Origin: a virus
IMG/VR virus record: IMGVR_UViG_3300045970_000288
Location: 1 to 55,475 of that record
DNA: 55,475 nucleotides
Direction: 5' to 3' (one strand)
Each line of letters begins with the position of its first letter. Position 1 is the stretch's first letter. The notes under the pieces are model-generated. The model was given only the letters and a program-made list of their open reading frames with translations, ran no database searches and had not been told where the DNA came from. Below, one piece after another: positions 45,046-53,152 of this stretch. Made by a program: the position numbers and the translations under genes.

Positions 45046-46299
45046 CTACACAAATTGGAGTGATTCCAGCTTCTCTTCTGTCCACTGGCCGAAATCCATA
45101 GAATCGAACCGCCACTTTATGTAGAAGCGACCTACTTCCCCACTTCTACCCTTGAGGATATCCGCCCGCCGTCGTATTAGGGTCTCGACTGAATCATCCT
45201 CCAGGAAGCCAATGACTACCGAAGATACCTGTCCTACCGCATCTCCGCCGAAAATATCTTCGAGTCCTGGCTCCTCATTTTTCTTGGCCTTTTTTACCAC
45301 GTCCCGACCAAACTGATAACTGGCCACGCAGGGGGTACCGATATCCCCGGCAATGGCCGCTTTGAGATTTTCTGCTACGTAGGCTATCTTGTCCCAGCGA
45401 CTCATTTTATCTTTGGTGCGTACCAGATAAGCCCCATCAATGTAAACTACTTCTGGTTTGAGTTGCCGACACAGCCGCCAAATGTCCTCAATAGTGGCAG
45501 TCAGGTTTCCATCCACAATATATAGTGGTTCGGGGTGTCCTTTCAGGAGGGTTAGCTCTTTGACGACCTTGTTGAAGGCCGAGGTAGACATGGCCGCATT
45601 TTTCAGCTTGGTCAGATTATAGTGGGTGTGCATGGCTGCTACCCGCTGCTCCAGGATGATGGGTTTCATCTCCATGGATATCAACAAGGTACGTTTTCCT
45701 TGATTGTACCATGCGTGGTGGGCCGAATAGAGCATCATAAAGGTCTTGCCTGCGGCTGGACGTCCTAGATAGGATACCACGTCGCCCGGTTGTAGTCCCC
45801 CACACATATCATCCAGATAGGGCCAACCCATATTGATGCCGTAATTGCTCCCCTGCAATAATTTTGATTTGTACTCCTTTACGATGTGGTCCGCCGCGTC
45901 TCGAAAGTCGATGATGGTGGTACCACTGGCTTCCAGGTGCAGGTTGATGATACGGTCAGAGTGGGTAGCGAGTACTGCCTCAGGGTCCTTGGTGGCGAGA
46001 CTCTGTTTGGTCTCTTGAGCTATTTCCTTGAGGCTATCCACTATAAAACGATTACGAAGTTGGTCCCGATAAAACTCCGGGCAGTTTTCAGGTGGAGGTA
46101 GGAAGTCTCCGGTGGTTCCCGCCAAAAACTCGTTTACCAGATTGATGGAGGGTAGAGAACCATACTGCTGACAATGTCCATTGAAAAACTGGAATAGCGG
46201 TGTCTCAGACTGGCGAAAATAAGCGGGTAGCAGGTGTAAATTGAAGTAGGCGTTTATCTTGTTCTCTTGTAGCACAGCCGAGTAGAATTCCAAAATCAT
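45046..46299 (-). CDS. dnaB: DnaB-like replicative helicase (417 aa)
   Basis: Start MILEFYSAVLQENKIN behind AAGGGGTGGTTT. Helical N-terminal domain (1-120), then a RecA-fold motor with Walker A GRPAAGKT (179-186), LLISMEM, Walker B VVYIDGAYLV and SYQFGRDV. Hexameric fork helicase partner of the primase. Confidence 0.9.
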   Translation of the reverse strand: MILEFYSAVLQENKINAYFNLHLLPAYFRQSETPLFQFFNGHCQQYGSLPSINLVNEFLAGTTGDFLPPPENCPEFYRDQLRNRFIVDSLKEIAQETKQSLATKDPEAVLATHSDRIINLHLEASGTTIIDFRDAADHIVKEYKSKLLQGSNYGINMGWPYLDDMCGGLQPGDVVSYLGRPAAGKTFMMLYSAHHAWYNQGKRTLLISMEMKPIILEQRVAAMHTHYNLTKLKNAAMSTSAFNKVVKELTLLKGHPEPLYIVDGNLTATIEDIWRLCRQLKPEVVYIDGAYLVRTKDKMSRWDKIAYVAENLKAAIAGDIGTPCVASYQFGRDVVKKAKKNEEPGLEDIFGGDAVGQVSSVVIGFLEDDSVETLIRRRADILKGRSGEVGRFYIKWRFDSMDFGQWTEEKLESLQFV

Positions 46300-46309
46300 A
46301 AACCACCCC

Positions 46310-46906
46310 TTAACCCGAGATACAGGTGTAATGCTCGTCGAAGTGAGCTTTAAAGGCCCCTCCATAGCTCTTGGCCATAGAGGTCATATTTTCTACGTAT
46401 ATTACCGTCTGGCATCCCCGCTGATACCGAGTGTACAATAATCCCAACAGGCTAGTAGACTGCCATGCGGCTATTTTGGACCCACTTTCCGTGTTCAGGT
46501 AAAAATTGGGAATGAGTAGCACCTTACAATCAGGCACTGAGCCCTCCTTCTGGTCCTCAATTACCTCCTGTAGGGTGTAAACCCTAGCGTCAATGAAGTT
46601 ACGGATACACGCCCCAGCAATGGCTTGCATCCGGTCCTCTACGTGCGGAATAAGTCCCGTAAACATGAGACCAGCAATACCAGAGTCAACGTGCGTGTTC
46701 ATGCTCTTGAACCATGCTACCTCATCCTGACCACAAATCGACACCATGGACGTGTAAATGAACTTGGGTAGAATACGGGCTCTCTGAGCAAAGCGTGGGA
46801 TATCTACCGCCAGTCGATAATGAGTTTCCGGCTGGAGTATACCCCCCGGCACGTAATACTGTGGGTAGTGGATTACATGCTTTTCTATCTCGGTTAAAAC
46901 TTTCAT
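46310..46906 (-). CDS. Possible helicase loader (198 aa)
   Basis: Start MKVLTEIEKHVIHYPQ. The C-terminal half has DCKVLLIPNFYL, LLGLLYTRYQRG and QTVIYVENMTSM, reminiscent of the Walker B/sensor part of DnaC-type loaders, but no Walker A is visible. Its place between initiator-like and helicase genes supports the idea; otherwise unassigned. Confidence 0.5.
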   Translation of the reverse strand: MKVLTEIEKHVIHYPQYYVPGGILQPETHYRLAVDIPRFAQRARILPKFIYTSMVSICGQDEVAWFKSMNTHVDSGIAGLMFTGLIPHVEDRMQAIAGACIRNFIDARVYTLQEVIEDQKEGSVPDCKVLLIPNFYLNTESGSKIAAWQSTSLLGLLYTRYQRGCQTVIYVENMTSMAKSYGGAFKAHFDEHYTCISG

Positions 46907-46918
46907 AGTGCCCTCCTT

Positions 46919-47953
46919 CTAGCCCGCCTTACTTTGCAGTTTCTCCCACTTAAAGATATCTTCCAGAGTAACAGAATCTTCTGCGGGTGGCAATGTTATG
47001 GGTATGATTTCCTTCATAGTAACCTTGAATGGTTTTTGTGCAATTAATTGCACTGGAGCTACGGTGGCATTTTGGTACTGAATTATGAAGTTGACAGCAT
47101 TGGCCCCATTCTTCAACAGGAATCCCATGTCAGGTAGGGCGGGAGAATAGAACACGTTGAAGTGCCCCTTGAGGTAGATACAAAACTCCACCCATTTTTC
47201 GATTATCGTGGTGAGGGCATAGTCCTCCTCCAAATGCCCTTGAGTGAACAGAGTCAACAGATACTTGAGTTGCCCCTTTTGTTTCACCGTCAGGCAGACC
47301 ATGGTTATCTGCGGATAGATTTTCGGAATATGATTCCGCCAAAGTAAATCTGCCTTGGCCAGAGAAAAATTCAGGGGGGTGTGTATTTCTCCCACTTGAC
47401 TGGTTTTCTTTTTCTTCTGGTTTTTCAATTTTTCTACTAGCCCTAATACATCAGAGGATGAAGTACCTTCTGGAAATTTCATAATTTTCTCCTCTGATTT
47501 TTTGTGAGCTTGCGAACTGCAAACTTGTTTGCCAAGAATTTCTTTTTTATTATCTTTTAGGTTAAGTATAGGTAACTCCCCCGGTGAGACGCGACAGGTC
47601 TCAAGCTGAGACGTGACTGCGCCCTTGGAAACTCCCCCGATGAGACGTTGCTCTACTGCTGCTACTTTCAATTCGATGGCTACTTGGGGTGGTTTTGGGT
47701 TTGTCAGTTCCAGATTGTATTGGACTTTGCGGTCTGATTTGGTGGGGGTCACGTATCCTTTATCTCGCAAAAGAACCAAAGCCCTATGCACCGAGGCCCT
47801 ACTTAATCCACTTTCTCTGGTTATGGTTTCCCATGTGGGGCAGCATTTTTTTGTGTGATGGTTAGCGTGGTCGGCCAGTACTCTCAAAACTAGGCTTTCC
47901 TTACTGCTGAGTTCTACCAGTTTTTGTATCTGCTTGTGGTGGTCAAAAGCCAT
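46919..47953 (-). CDS. Winged-helix replication initiator-like protein (344 aa)
   Basis: Start MAFDHHKQIQKLVELS. Residues about 15-75 (ESLVLRVLADHANHHTKKCC, TWETITRESGLSRASVHRAL, LRDKGYV) form a winged helix like those of phage replication proteins. A Lys-rich linker and a helical C-terminal domain follow. Palindrome copy 14 encodes VQLIAQ near residue 305. A short paralogue lies just upstream at 47983-48237. Confidence 0.75.
   Translation of the reverse strand: MAFDHHKQIQKLVELSSKESLVLRVLADHANHHTKKCCPTWETITRESGLSRASVHRALVLLRDKGYVTPTKSDRKVQYNLELTNPKPPQVAIELKVAAVEQRLIGGVSKGAVTSQLETCRVSPGELPILNLKDNKKEILGKQVCSSQAHKKSEEKIMKFPEGTSSSDVLGLVEKLKNQKKKKTSQVGEIHTPLNFSLAKADLLWRNHIPKIYPQITMVCLTVKQKGQLKYLLTLFTQGHLEEDYALTTIIEKWVEFCIYLKGHFNVFYSPALPDMGFLLKNGANAVNFIIQYQNATVAPVQLIAQKPFKVTMKEIIPITLPPAEDSVTLEDIFKWEKLQSKAG
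47038..47053. repeat. 16-bp palindrome, copy 14 (intragenic)
   Basis: Perfect GTGCAATTAATTGCAC inside the initiator-like gene. Confidence 0.85.
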
Positions 47954-47982
47954 AAAAAGTCCCTCACTGTGGTTACGAGGTG

Positions 47983-48237
47983 TCAGATAAAGAGAAGGTT
48001 ATACTGTGCTGCATTTTTACTCCGTAGGGATTCTATCAATCCTTTTTTCTTTAACGATACCATAGCTCTGTGTACTGATGAACTACTCGTACTTGTTTCA
48101 GCTATGATTGTTTCCCACGAGGGACAGCATTTTTTTGTCTTCTTGTTGTAGTGGTCCGCCAGGGACCAGAGTACTAATTTTTCGTAAACTGTGAGCCCGG
48201 TCATTGCAGTTATCTGGTGGTGTATATCGTGAGCCAT
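47983..48237 (-). CDS. Short winged-helix paralogue of the initiator (84 aa)
   Basis: Start MAHDIHHQITAMTGLT behind AAGGAGATTTTT. YEKLVLWSLADHYNKKTKKC, CPSWETIIAETSTSSSSVHRA and LKKKGLI align with the N-terminal domain of the next gene. It ends after the wing, so it may compete with the initiator for DNA. Confidence 0.75.
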   Translation of the reverse strand: MAHDIHHQITAMTGLTVYEKLVLWSLADHYNKKTKKCCPSWETIIAETSTSSSSVHRAMVSLKKKGLIESLRSKNAAQYNLLFI

Positions 48238-48258
48238 AAAAATCTCCTTACGGAAATG

Positions 48259-48282
48259 CCCCCCTGACATGGGCCAGGGGGG
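48259..48282 (-). promoter_or_regulatory. GC-rich intercistronic hairpin
   Basis: CCCCCCTG-GCCCATGT-CAGGGGGG, perfect stem without a U-tract, between the stop at 48308 and the ribosome site of the winged-helix gene. Confidence 0.65.
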
Positions 48283-48307
48283 GGGTAAAATCACAATGGG
48301 TCGGTGA

Positions 48308-48844
48308 TTATTTCTTGCCGAAGTTGACCTGTATTACCTTGCCCTCCTTACCAGTAATGGCTTCTTTGGCTTGGGGTTTGTGGTCCGGGTAGACACTCAG
48401 GAACTCGGCACACAGAGTCTCTTCAACAAATTTCTGTATTTCATCCAGTCCCACGGTGGCTCCAGGACTCTCTATGTAACTGGCCAGGGTCTTGGTTATG
48501 GCCCCCTGAATACCGGCTACTACTTGAGTCTTGAAGTCTTCCAGCGTGGCCATACTCAGATCAGGAATCATGGCGGTGAGATTGAGACTGCACCGATTGG
48601 CATCGCGCTTGGAGAATCCTATCTCGTAGTTTATGGCCGCGCAGGCTTGGACATTGGTGACGGCGATAGCACTGTTGGGGTCTCGGGCTACGCGAACCCG
48701 TATCCCTAGTACTTTTGCCTGTTCATCTCCTACCACGGGGAGCAGGAGGGGTTTCACGCCCAGGGCCAGCCCATTACACGCATGGATAATGAGGTAGTCC
48801 GGGGCTCCATCAGTGCCTACCAGGCGGTTGGTTTTAGTACTCAT
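48308..48844 (-). CDS. Unknown protein (178 aa)
   Basis: Start MSTKTNRLVGTDGAPD, overlapping the upstream gene by 11 bp. Alpha/beta, contains DYLIIHACNGLALGVKPLLL and TLEDFKTQVVAGIQGAI. Paired with the gene at 48834-49550. Not recognised. Confidence 0.7.
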   Translation of the reverse strand: MSTKTNRLVGTDGAPDYLIIHACNGLALGVKPLLLPVVGDEQAKVLGIRVRVARDPNSAIAVTNVQACAAINYEIGFSKRDANRCSLNLTAMIPDLSMATLEDFKTQVVAGIQGAITKTLASYIESPGATVGLDEIQKFVEETLCAEFLSVYPDHKPQAKEAITGKEGKVIQVNFGKK

Positions 48845-49550
48845 CGTCATCAGGCCCTTGTCCATTATCCGCAAATTCAGGTTCATCGGAGACCATCGGG
48901 GTTTCATCGTTTTTCCCCGCGTGACTCTGTTTGAAATGGTCCACGCAATTCTGAGCCACATAAGTCTGGAGGTAGGCGTACAGACCATCCAGAGGTACTA
49001 TCCATTCGGTGTTACCGAAGCAGGAGTAGAGCTTTTCGATGGTGGCTATGTGGGAGTCGGAGAAGAATCGAGTCAAGGTGCGCTCCATACTTTCATCCTT
49101 ACGAACCCCCTTAGTATCGACCTCATCGGTGAATACTTTGGAGATACGCACATGACTGGATTTCTTGCCCACAAAAGGCAGCCGAGGGAATTCTTCCGGG
49201 ACATTCAAAACGTCCGCACCCTCGTAGATAGGCACGATACGGACCCGGAATTCTGACTGGTAGTACGAGTACAGGGGACGGATCGCAACTCGAAACGCTC
49301 GGTTGGCAATGTCACCCAGTACCAGATAACTCTGGGGCTCGTAGGTACCGTTGATGAACAGCGCTGGGTAGGGGAAGTCGGCAGGTACGGCCAACTGTTC
49401 CCGATTGCCCTTGGTGTTGTTGAACATGACGGCCTGGGGCAGACAGTCCGCGTTGCCCGCGATGGTCAGGTCCTTGCTCTCCACGGGGATGATGTTGGGG
49501 TTGTCTACCTCGGTCTCCTTGGTTCCGTAGCTCAAATCTTCGTCTTCCAT
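48834..49550 (-). CDS. Unknown acidic protein (238 aa)
   Basis: Start MEDEDLSYGTKETEVD behind GCAAGGAGGCAACAA; from P17. Beta-rich middle (FRVAIRPLYSYYQSEFRVRI), acidic ends (GQGPDDDEY). Probably works with the 178-aa protein; no family recognised. Confidence 0.7.
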   Translation of the reverse strand: MEDEDLSYGTKETEVDNPNIIPVESKDLTIAGNADCLPQAVMFNNTKGNREQLAVPADFPYPALFINGTYEPQSYLVLGDIANRAFRVAIRPLYSYYQSEFRVRIVPIYEGADVLNVPEEFPRLPFVGKKSSHVRISKVFTDEVDTKGVRKDESMERTLTRFFSDSHIATIEKLYSCFGNTEWIVPLDGLYAYLQTYVAQNCVDHFKQSHAGKNDETPMVSDEPEFADNGQGPDDDEY

Positions 49551-49609
49551 TTGTTGCCTCCTTGCGTGGTTGCCGGTTGGGGTTACCGGTTGGTTGAATT
49601 GATAGAAAG

Positions 49610-49638
49610 AGTATATAATAAGTAGAAAGTTTTGTCAA
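49610..49638 (-). promoter_or_regulatory. Promoter P17
   Basis: TTGACA-17-TATACT. Confidence 0.9.
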
Positions 49639-49676
49639 GATTATTCTTTAGGTATATAACCTACTGTAATTATTGA

Positions 49677-50924
49677 CTATTCTTTTGGTATAGCTTTCAG
49701 GTACTCTAGTTTGATGTACTTGAAAACCAGTTGCGTTATGTCCGACGGAGTGGCTCTGCCTCCCGATTTGTAAAGAAACTGCGTCACATGACCATGAACA
49801 TTTATCGTAAAGTTATGCAAGGATGGTACCAATTCTCCCAAATGTGGGAACGAATTAATCAATCCAGTTACTAAATCTAGCCCTTCTGGTAAATGCAGAC
49901 CCTCGAAACGCATGGTGTAATCAATACGACCGGGGCGATATAGCTCAGTGGGCAGGGCCTCCAAGAGGTTGGTAGTCATGATTACCAGAGTCTTGGACGT
50001 TCTCTCTTGCAGCCACCAGAGTAGACGGGAGAGGATGCGCTGTACTGCCCCGGTGGAATCATCCCCCACTTTGAATATCTTTTCTACCTCATCCAGCAGG
50101 ACCACACAGGGTTCCTCTGCGTCGATATGCCGAAGAGCCTTTGCAAACATACCCTCTGATTCACCAACATACTTTCCCAGGGAGTCTCCCACCTCTAGGG
50201 CGTAGAGTGGCAGGCCCAGTTGGGTGGCCAGGTACTTGGCCCCCTGAGTCTTACCCGTCCCTGGAGTGCCGTAAAATAATAATCCACGCGGCCGCAGACG
50301 AGTCTCTCTACAGTGTAGGAATATAGGACCATCAGTTTGGAGCCACAATTCCAGTGCCGTATTGGGGTGGTTGTATGGGAGAGTAGTATTAACCATTGTG
50401 GCCCCTCTCACGGGGGGAGAGAGCATTTTCTTGACGGCAAGCAGATCAGTCAGTGTGGCATTGGTACCTTTTATCTCCATGAGGATACGGATAATTTCCG
50501 TTATCTCCTTGAGAGTGTGCCCCACTAGGTAGGGGGTAAATTCTTCAACTTGAGTGGCGGGTAGATGCGGGGCCAAATTGGACTTCACGAGGTCATAGTC
50601 GGGAAACACCATGCCGACTGCAAAACTGCCCTCCTGATCCTCAACATTGATGAAAATAATACTCTGGGCATATTCAGACAGGCGAGTGTACAGTTTGGGG
50701 ATGGCCCCCGAGATGGGGTTGTAGGAGTAGAATATAGACCCTATCTTATTTCCCTCCTTCTTGGTTATGGCGAGTAGGTTTCCCGCCATAATTTCTCCTT
50801 TCAGTGGGTATTCTGTGATGGGCATACCTGCGTAGTGGGTCAGTACCTCCAGGATGTTGATGGTGTCCGTGGTTTCCACCGATATAAGCGGGATACGGGC
50901 ATTAATGGCCAACTTTAAATCCAT
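49677..50924 (-). CDS. AAA+ ATPase (415 aa)
   Basis: Start MDLKLAINARIPLISV behind CATGGAGGTATATT; from P18. N-terminal 190 residues alpha/beta, resembling Ycf46-type AAA proteins. Walker A GTPGTGKT (219-226), pore-loop-like GKYVGESEG, Walker B VVLLDEVEKIF, sensor VIMTTN, Arg finger PGRIDYT. Possibly a remodeller in replication. Also contains the CATGCCGACT motif at 50610. Confidence 0.88.
   Translation of the reverse strand: MDLKLAINARIPLISVETTDTINILEVLTHYAGMPITEYPLKGEIMAGNLLAITKKEGNKIGSIFYSYNPISGAIPKLYTRLSEYAQSIIFINVEDQEGSFAVGMVFPDYDLVKSNLAPHLPATQVEEFTPYLVGHTLKEITEIIRILMEIKGTNATLTDLLAVKKMLSPPVRGATMVNTTLPYNHPNTALELWLQTDGPIFLHCRETRLRPRGLLFYGTPGTGKTQGAKYLATQLGLPLYALEVGDSLGKYVGESEGMFAKALRHIDAEEPCVVLLDEVEKIFKVGDDSTGAVQRILSRLLWWLQERTSKTLVIMTTNLLEALPTELYRPGRIDYTMRFEGLHLPEGLDLVTGLINSFPHLGELVPSLHNFTINVHGHVTQFLYKSGGRATPSDITQLVFKYIKLEYLKAIPKE
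50610..50619 (-). repeat. CATGCCGACT motif (intragenic)
   Basis: Exact 10-mer inside the AAA+ gene, read as A-V-G-M, same orientation as all other copies. Confidence 0.7.
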
Positions 50925-50957
50925 AATATACCTCCATGTAGGGTGTGTGATGGTTAT

Positions 50958-50986
50958 AGTATATTATATGTATATGGTTTTGTCAA
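50958..50986 (-). promoter_or_regulatory. Promoter P18
   Basis: TTGACA-17-TATACT immediately after the terminator at 51002-51032. Confidence 0.88.
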
Positions 50987-50998
50987 ATAAATTCATAA

Positions 50999-51032
50999 AA
51001 AAGACCCCCCGCCGTACCAGGGCGGAGGGTAA
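50999..51032 (-). terminator. Rho-independent terminator of the virion/lysis operon
   Basis: Minus strand CCCTCCGCC-CTGGTAC-GGCGGGGGG then TCTTTTTT. Separates the virion/lysis unit from P18. Confidence 0.9.
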
Positions 51033-51085
51033 TAGCTACTGTGCCGTTATTATGCCATGAGGTCTTTGCTGAGGCAAGTACTTCT

Positions 51086-51101
51086 GTGCAATTAATTGCA
51101 C
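51086..51101. repeat. 16-bp palindrome, copy 15
   Basis: Perfect GTGCAATTAATTGCAC between the stop at 51107 and the terminator. Confidence 0.85.
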
Positions 51102-51106
51102 AAAAA

Positions 51107-51430
51107 TTAGTAGGTCTCGTTGGCCCCTTGCGCCCAAACATTAACATCACCGGCACCTACCGAGCGATTGAGGCGTATCTCGTTGTACGGGAAGTTACCT
51201 GGAAGAGTCCAGATTATGAAGGCTGTACCTGCAAACAGCGTAGTGCCGAAGACGCTGGCATTGGGCAGGTCCACCCACGGAGCCAGGGGGGACAAACGAA
51301 CTTGGAGCTGAAAGGTGGTTCCTACGGGCACGGCGGCCTCTGACAAGAGCTGGGTAACTTTGCTCATGGCTTTGGACTGAGCACCATCAGTGGCCGAACT
51401 GTAGAATTTTACTGCTTGATATGCTGGCAT
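51107..51430 (-). CDS. Putative virion-associated protein (107 aa)
   Basis: Start MPAYQAVKFYSSATDG behind CCAAGGAGGTTAGT. Beta-rich with APWVDLPNASVFG and FPYNEIRLNRSVGAGDV. By position (end of the virion/lysis operon) likely structural, but the family is not recognised. Confidence 0.65.
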   Translation of the reverse strand: MPAYQAVKFYSSATDGAQSKAMSKVTQLLSEAAVPVGTTFQLQVRLSPLAPWVDLPNASVFGTTLFAGTAFIIWTLPGNFPYNEIRLNRSVGAGDVNVWAQGANETY

Positions 51431-51453
51431 ACTAACCTCCTTGGGGTTGATTG

Positions 51454-51744
51454 TTACTTTATACCTTCGATGAGTATCCGCAGACTATCTGAATACCCTT
51501 TCTCCGCGCTCAGAGAGGCCCCAAAGCCCTGAATGATCTCACCGTAGGTCTCGGTGCCCTTAAATGCACTGATGGGCCATACAGGACGTTCTGGGAGGGT
51601 GGGGCGCACACAGGGGACCGGGGTTGGAACGTAAACTACGTTAGGGGCGCAACTGGTCATGGTAATCATGATTAGCAGGGTGATGGCGGACGCGAGAAGT
51701 AGTCCCACAAAATACATGATGGTTCTCAGTAGTGCTGTTTTCAC
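51454..51744 (-). CDS. Rz1: Outer-membrane spanin lipoprotein (96 aa)
   Basis: Signal helix then lipobox TMTSC (Cys32), Pro-rich stretch (YVPTPVPCVRPTLPERP) typical of o-spanins, and a short soluble tail. It overlaps the i-spanin stop (ATGA). With the i-spanin it fuses inner and outer membranes in the last lysis step, implying a Gram-negative host. Confidence 0.8.
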   Translation of the reverse strand: MKTALLRTIMYFVGLLLASAITLLIMITMTSCAPNVVYVPTPVPCVRPTLPERPVWPISAFKGTETYGEIIQGFGASLSAEKGYSDSLRILIEGIK

Positions 51745-52130
51745 AGTAAACCCCCTACTAATTTACGGGCCAACTCAAGACCATACTTACGAGCATCCTC
51801 ACAGGCTTTAGGGGGCGGAACCGACATAATGCGATCAGTTCTTTTCTTGCTGTCCGCCATGGCCGTGAGCATTTTTTCGCGTGCTACCTGGGCATCTATC
51901 TTGGCCTGTTCTCCCGCTTTCTGCATCTGCAAGATACCCTCATTCTGCAAGGCGGTGGCCGCCTTATACCCTTTAAGTTGTTGTCCCGTAACTTCTAGGT
52001 CTTTGGCTATCCACTTGTTTCTTATTCCGAGATACGTTGTCATTACTATCAGGATCGTCAGGAGTATCAGCATTAGGTACTGGACTATCTTGATCGACAG
52101 GATTGCGTTTAGGATTTGCAGGATTGGCAT
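51741..52130 (-). CDS. Rz: Inner-membrane spanin (129 aa)
   Basis: Start MPILQILNAILSIKIV behind GAGGTACCCG. One N-terminal transmembrane helix (about 8-32), then a charged coiled-coil periplasmic part (QLKGYKAATALQNEGILQMQ). The first half is embedded in the 3' end of the holin-like gene in another frame. Confidence 0.8.
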   Translation of the reverse strand: MPILQILNAILSIKIVQYLMLILLTILIVMTTYLGIRNKWIAKDLEVTGQQLKGYKAATALQNEGILQMQKAGEQAKIDAQVAREKMLTAMADSKKRTDRIMSVPPPKACEDARKYGLELARKLVGGLL

Positions 52131-52464
52131 CGGGTACCTCGTGGGAAGCAGAAGGAGCGTCGGTAGCTCCACCGTATTTGAAAGCAATCAATTTGTTGGC
52201 TACCGCACCGCTACCAACAACACCCATGTAGATCAGAAAAAACTCTGAGGTCAGTTTACCGTCCATGGTGTAGTGAATGACCACATATGAACCGACGGCA
52301 TTGGCAACGAAACTCCAGAGTTTGGAGTTGCTGAGTTTACCGCTATCATCAAGAAGGAATTGGGTCAGCATGCCAGTCCGAACTAAATACCAGGCAGAGA
52401 GAAGATACGCAATGACGATGAGCATCTCTGGTATGGTGAGATGGGTTATAGCTGACTCAGCCAT
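51973..52464 (-). CDS. Holin-like membrane protein (163 aa)
   Basis: Start MAESAITHLTIPEMLI behind GAGGTAGCCTT. Three hydrophobic segments (about 11-30, 48-65, 73-92), then a long polar tail rich in Pro, Asp and Asn. Between lysozyme and spanins, so a holin is expected here. The polar tail is the part that overlaps the i-spanin reading frame. Confidence 0.75.
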   Translation of the reverse strand: MAESAITHLTIPEMLIVIAYLLSAWYLVRTGMLTQFLLDDSGKLSNSKLWSFVANAVGSYVVIHYTMDGKLTSEFFLIYMGVVGSGAVANKLIAFKYGGATDAPSASHEVPDANPANPKRNPVDQDSPVPNADTPDDPDSNDNVSRNKKQVDSQRPRSYGTTT

Positions 52465-52922
52465 AAGGCTACCTCATTGCTTCGTCGGTTGTTTAGTCCT
52501 TTATCCACTCGGCCGCCAGCTTTGTTCCAGCGCATTAACTGGGCGGGAACAGAAGTATAATCTCCATCATTGAGGAGTCGTAACAAGGTGGAAGACTTGA
52601 AGCGCGGCTCACCTACATTAAAGACGAAGGAGACCAGGGTATCATATTGATCTTGATTCAACGGTACGGATACAGAATCAGTGACAGCACCCTCCCTTGG
52701 CACTAAATCTTGCTCCAGGAGGGAGTATACTAAATCAGAACCAAGCCCCTTAGAGATATCAACCGGGGCCGCGTTGATGTAAATGATATCCGTCTCTCTT
52801 TCTTCGGGTAGGAGGAGGTGGCCCACCCCAATAGTCCATTTATTTGCAGTATCTTTGTAGGCGTGGGCCTTGAAACCCTCCCACTGAATCAGGAGGTCTT
52901 TGCCTTTGGGGGACATTCTCAT
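52446..52922 (-). CDS. GH24 lysozyme (endolysin, 158 aa)
   Basis: WEGFKAHAYKDTANKWTIGV followed by GH carries the catalytic triad E15, D24, T30 of T4/P21-type lysozymes. DQYDTLVSFVFNVG and LNNRRSNEVALW are conserved. No signal peptide, so release needs the holin. Degrades peptidoglycan at lysis. Confidence 0.92.
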   Translation of the reverse strand: MRMSPKGKDLLIQWEGFKAHAYKDTANKWTIGVGHLLLPEERETDIIYINAAPVDISKGLGSDLVYSLLEQDLVPREGAVTDSVSVPLNQDQYDTLVSFVFNVGEPRFKSSTLLRLLNDGDYTSVPAQLMRWNKAGGRVDKGLNNRRSNEVALWLSQL

Positions 52923-53152
52923 CGAATCACCTCGTACCCTTCATAGTATTCAACTCGTTTTGCTGAGGCCATGCAGTGATTGGCCCCAAATATTAGGTCA
53001 ATCAGATAGACCACGTAACGCATCCCCCGCTTATCCCTGTTACGCCACACCCTTGAACTGATGGGCTCATAGGGAGACCCCCCTAACCAAACATTCAGGG
53101 TTAAGTCCCTAACTAGCAGGTGGTTCCTGAGGTACAACTTAATTTTTTTCAT
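52919..53152 (-). CDS. Unknown basic small protein (77 aa)
   Basis: Start MKKIKLYLRNHLLVRD behind GCGGAGGACAGTAG. Very basic with one weak hydrophobic patch. Coupled to the lysozyme gene (ATGA). Confidence 0.65.
   Translation of the reverse strand: MKKIKLYLRNHLLVRDLTLNVWLGGSPYEPISSRVWRNRDKRGMRYVVYLIDLIFGANHCMASAKRVEYYEGYEVIR

Noticed and set aside
46310-46906. Firm assignment as DnaC helicase loader
   Set aside because: No Walker A motif is visible, so only a possible loader role from position and weak C-terminal similarity is recorded.
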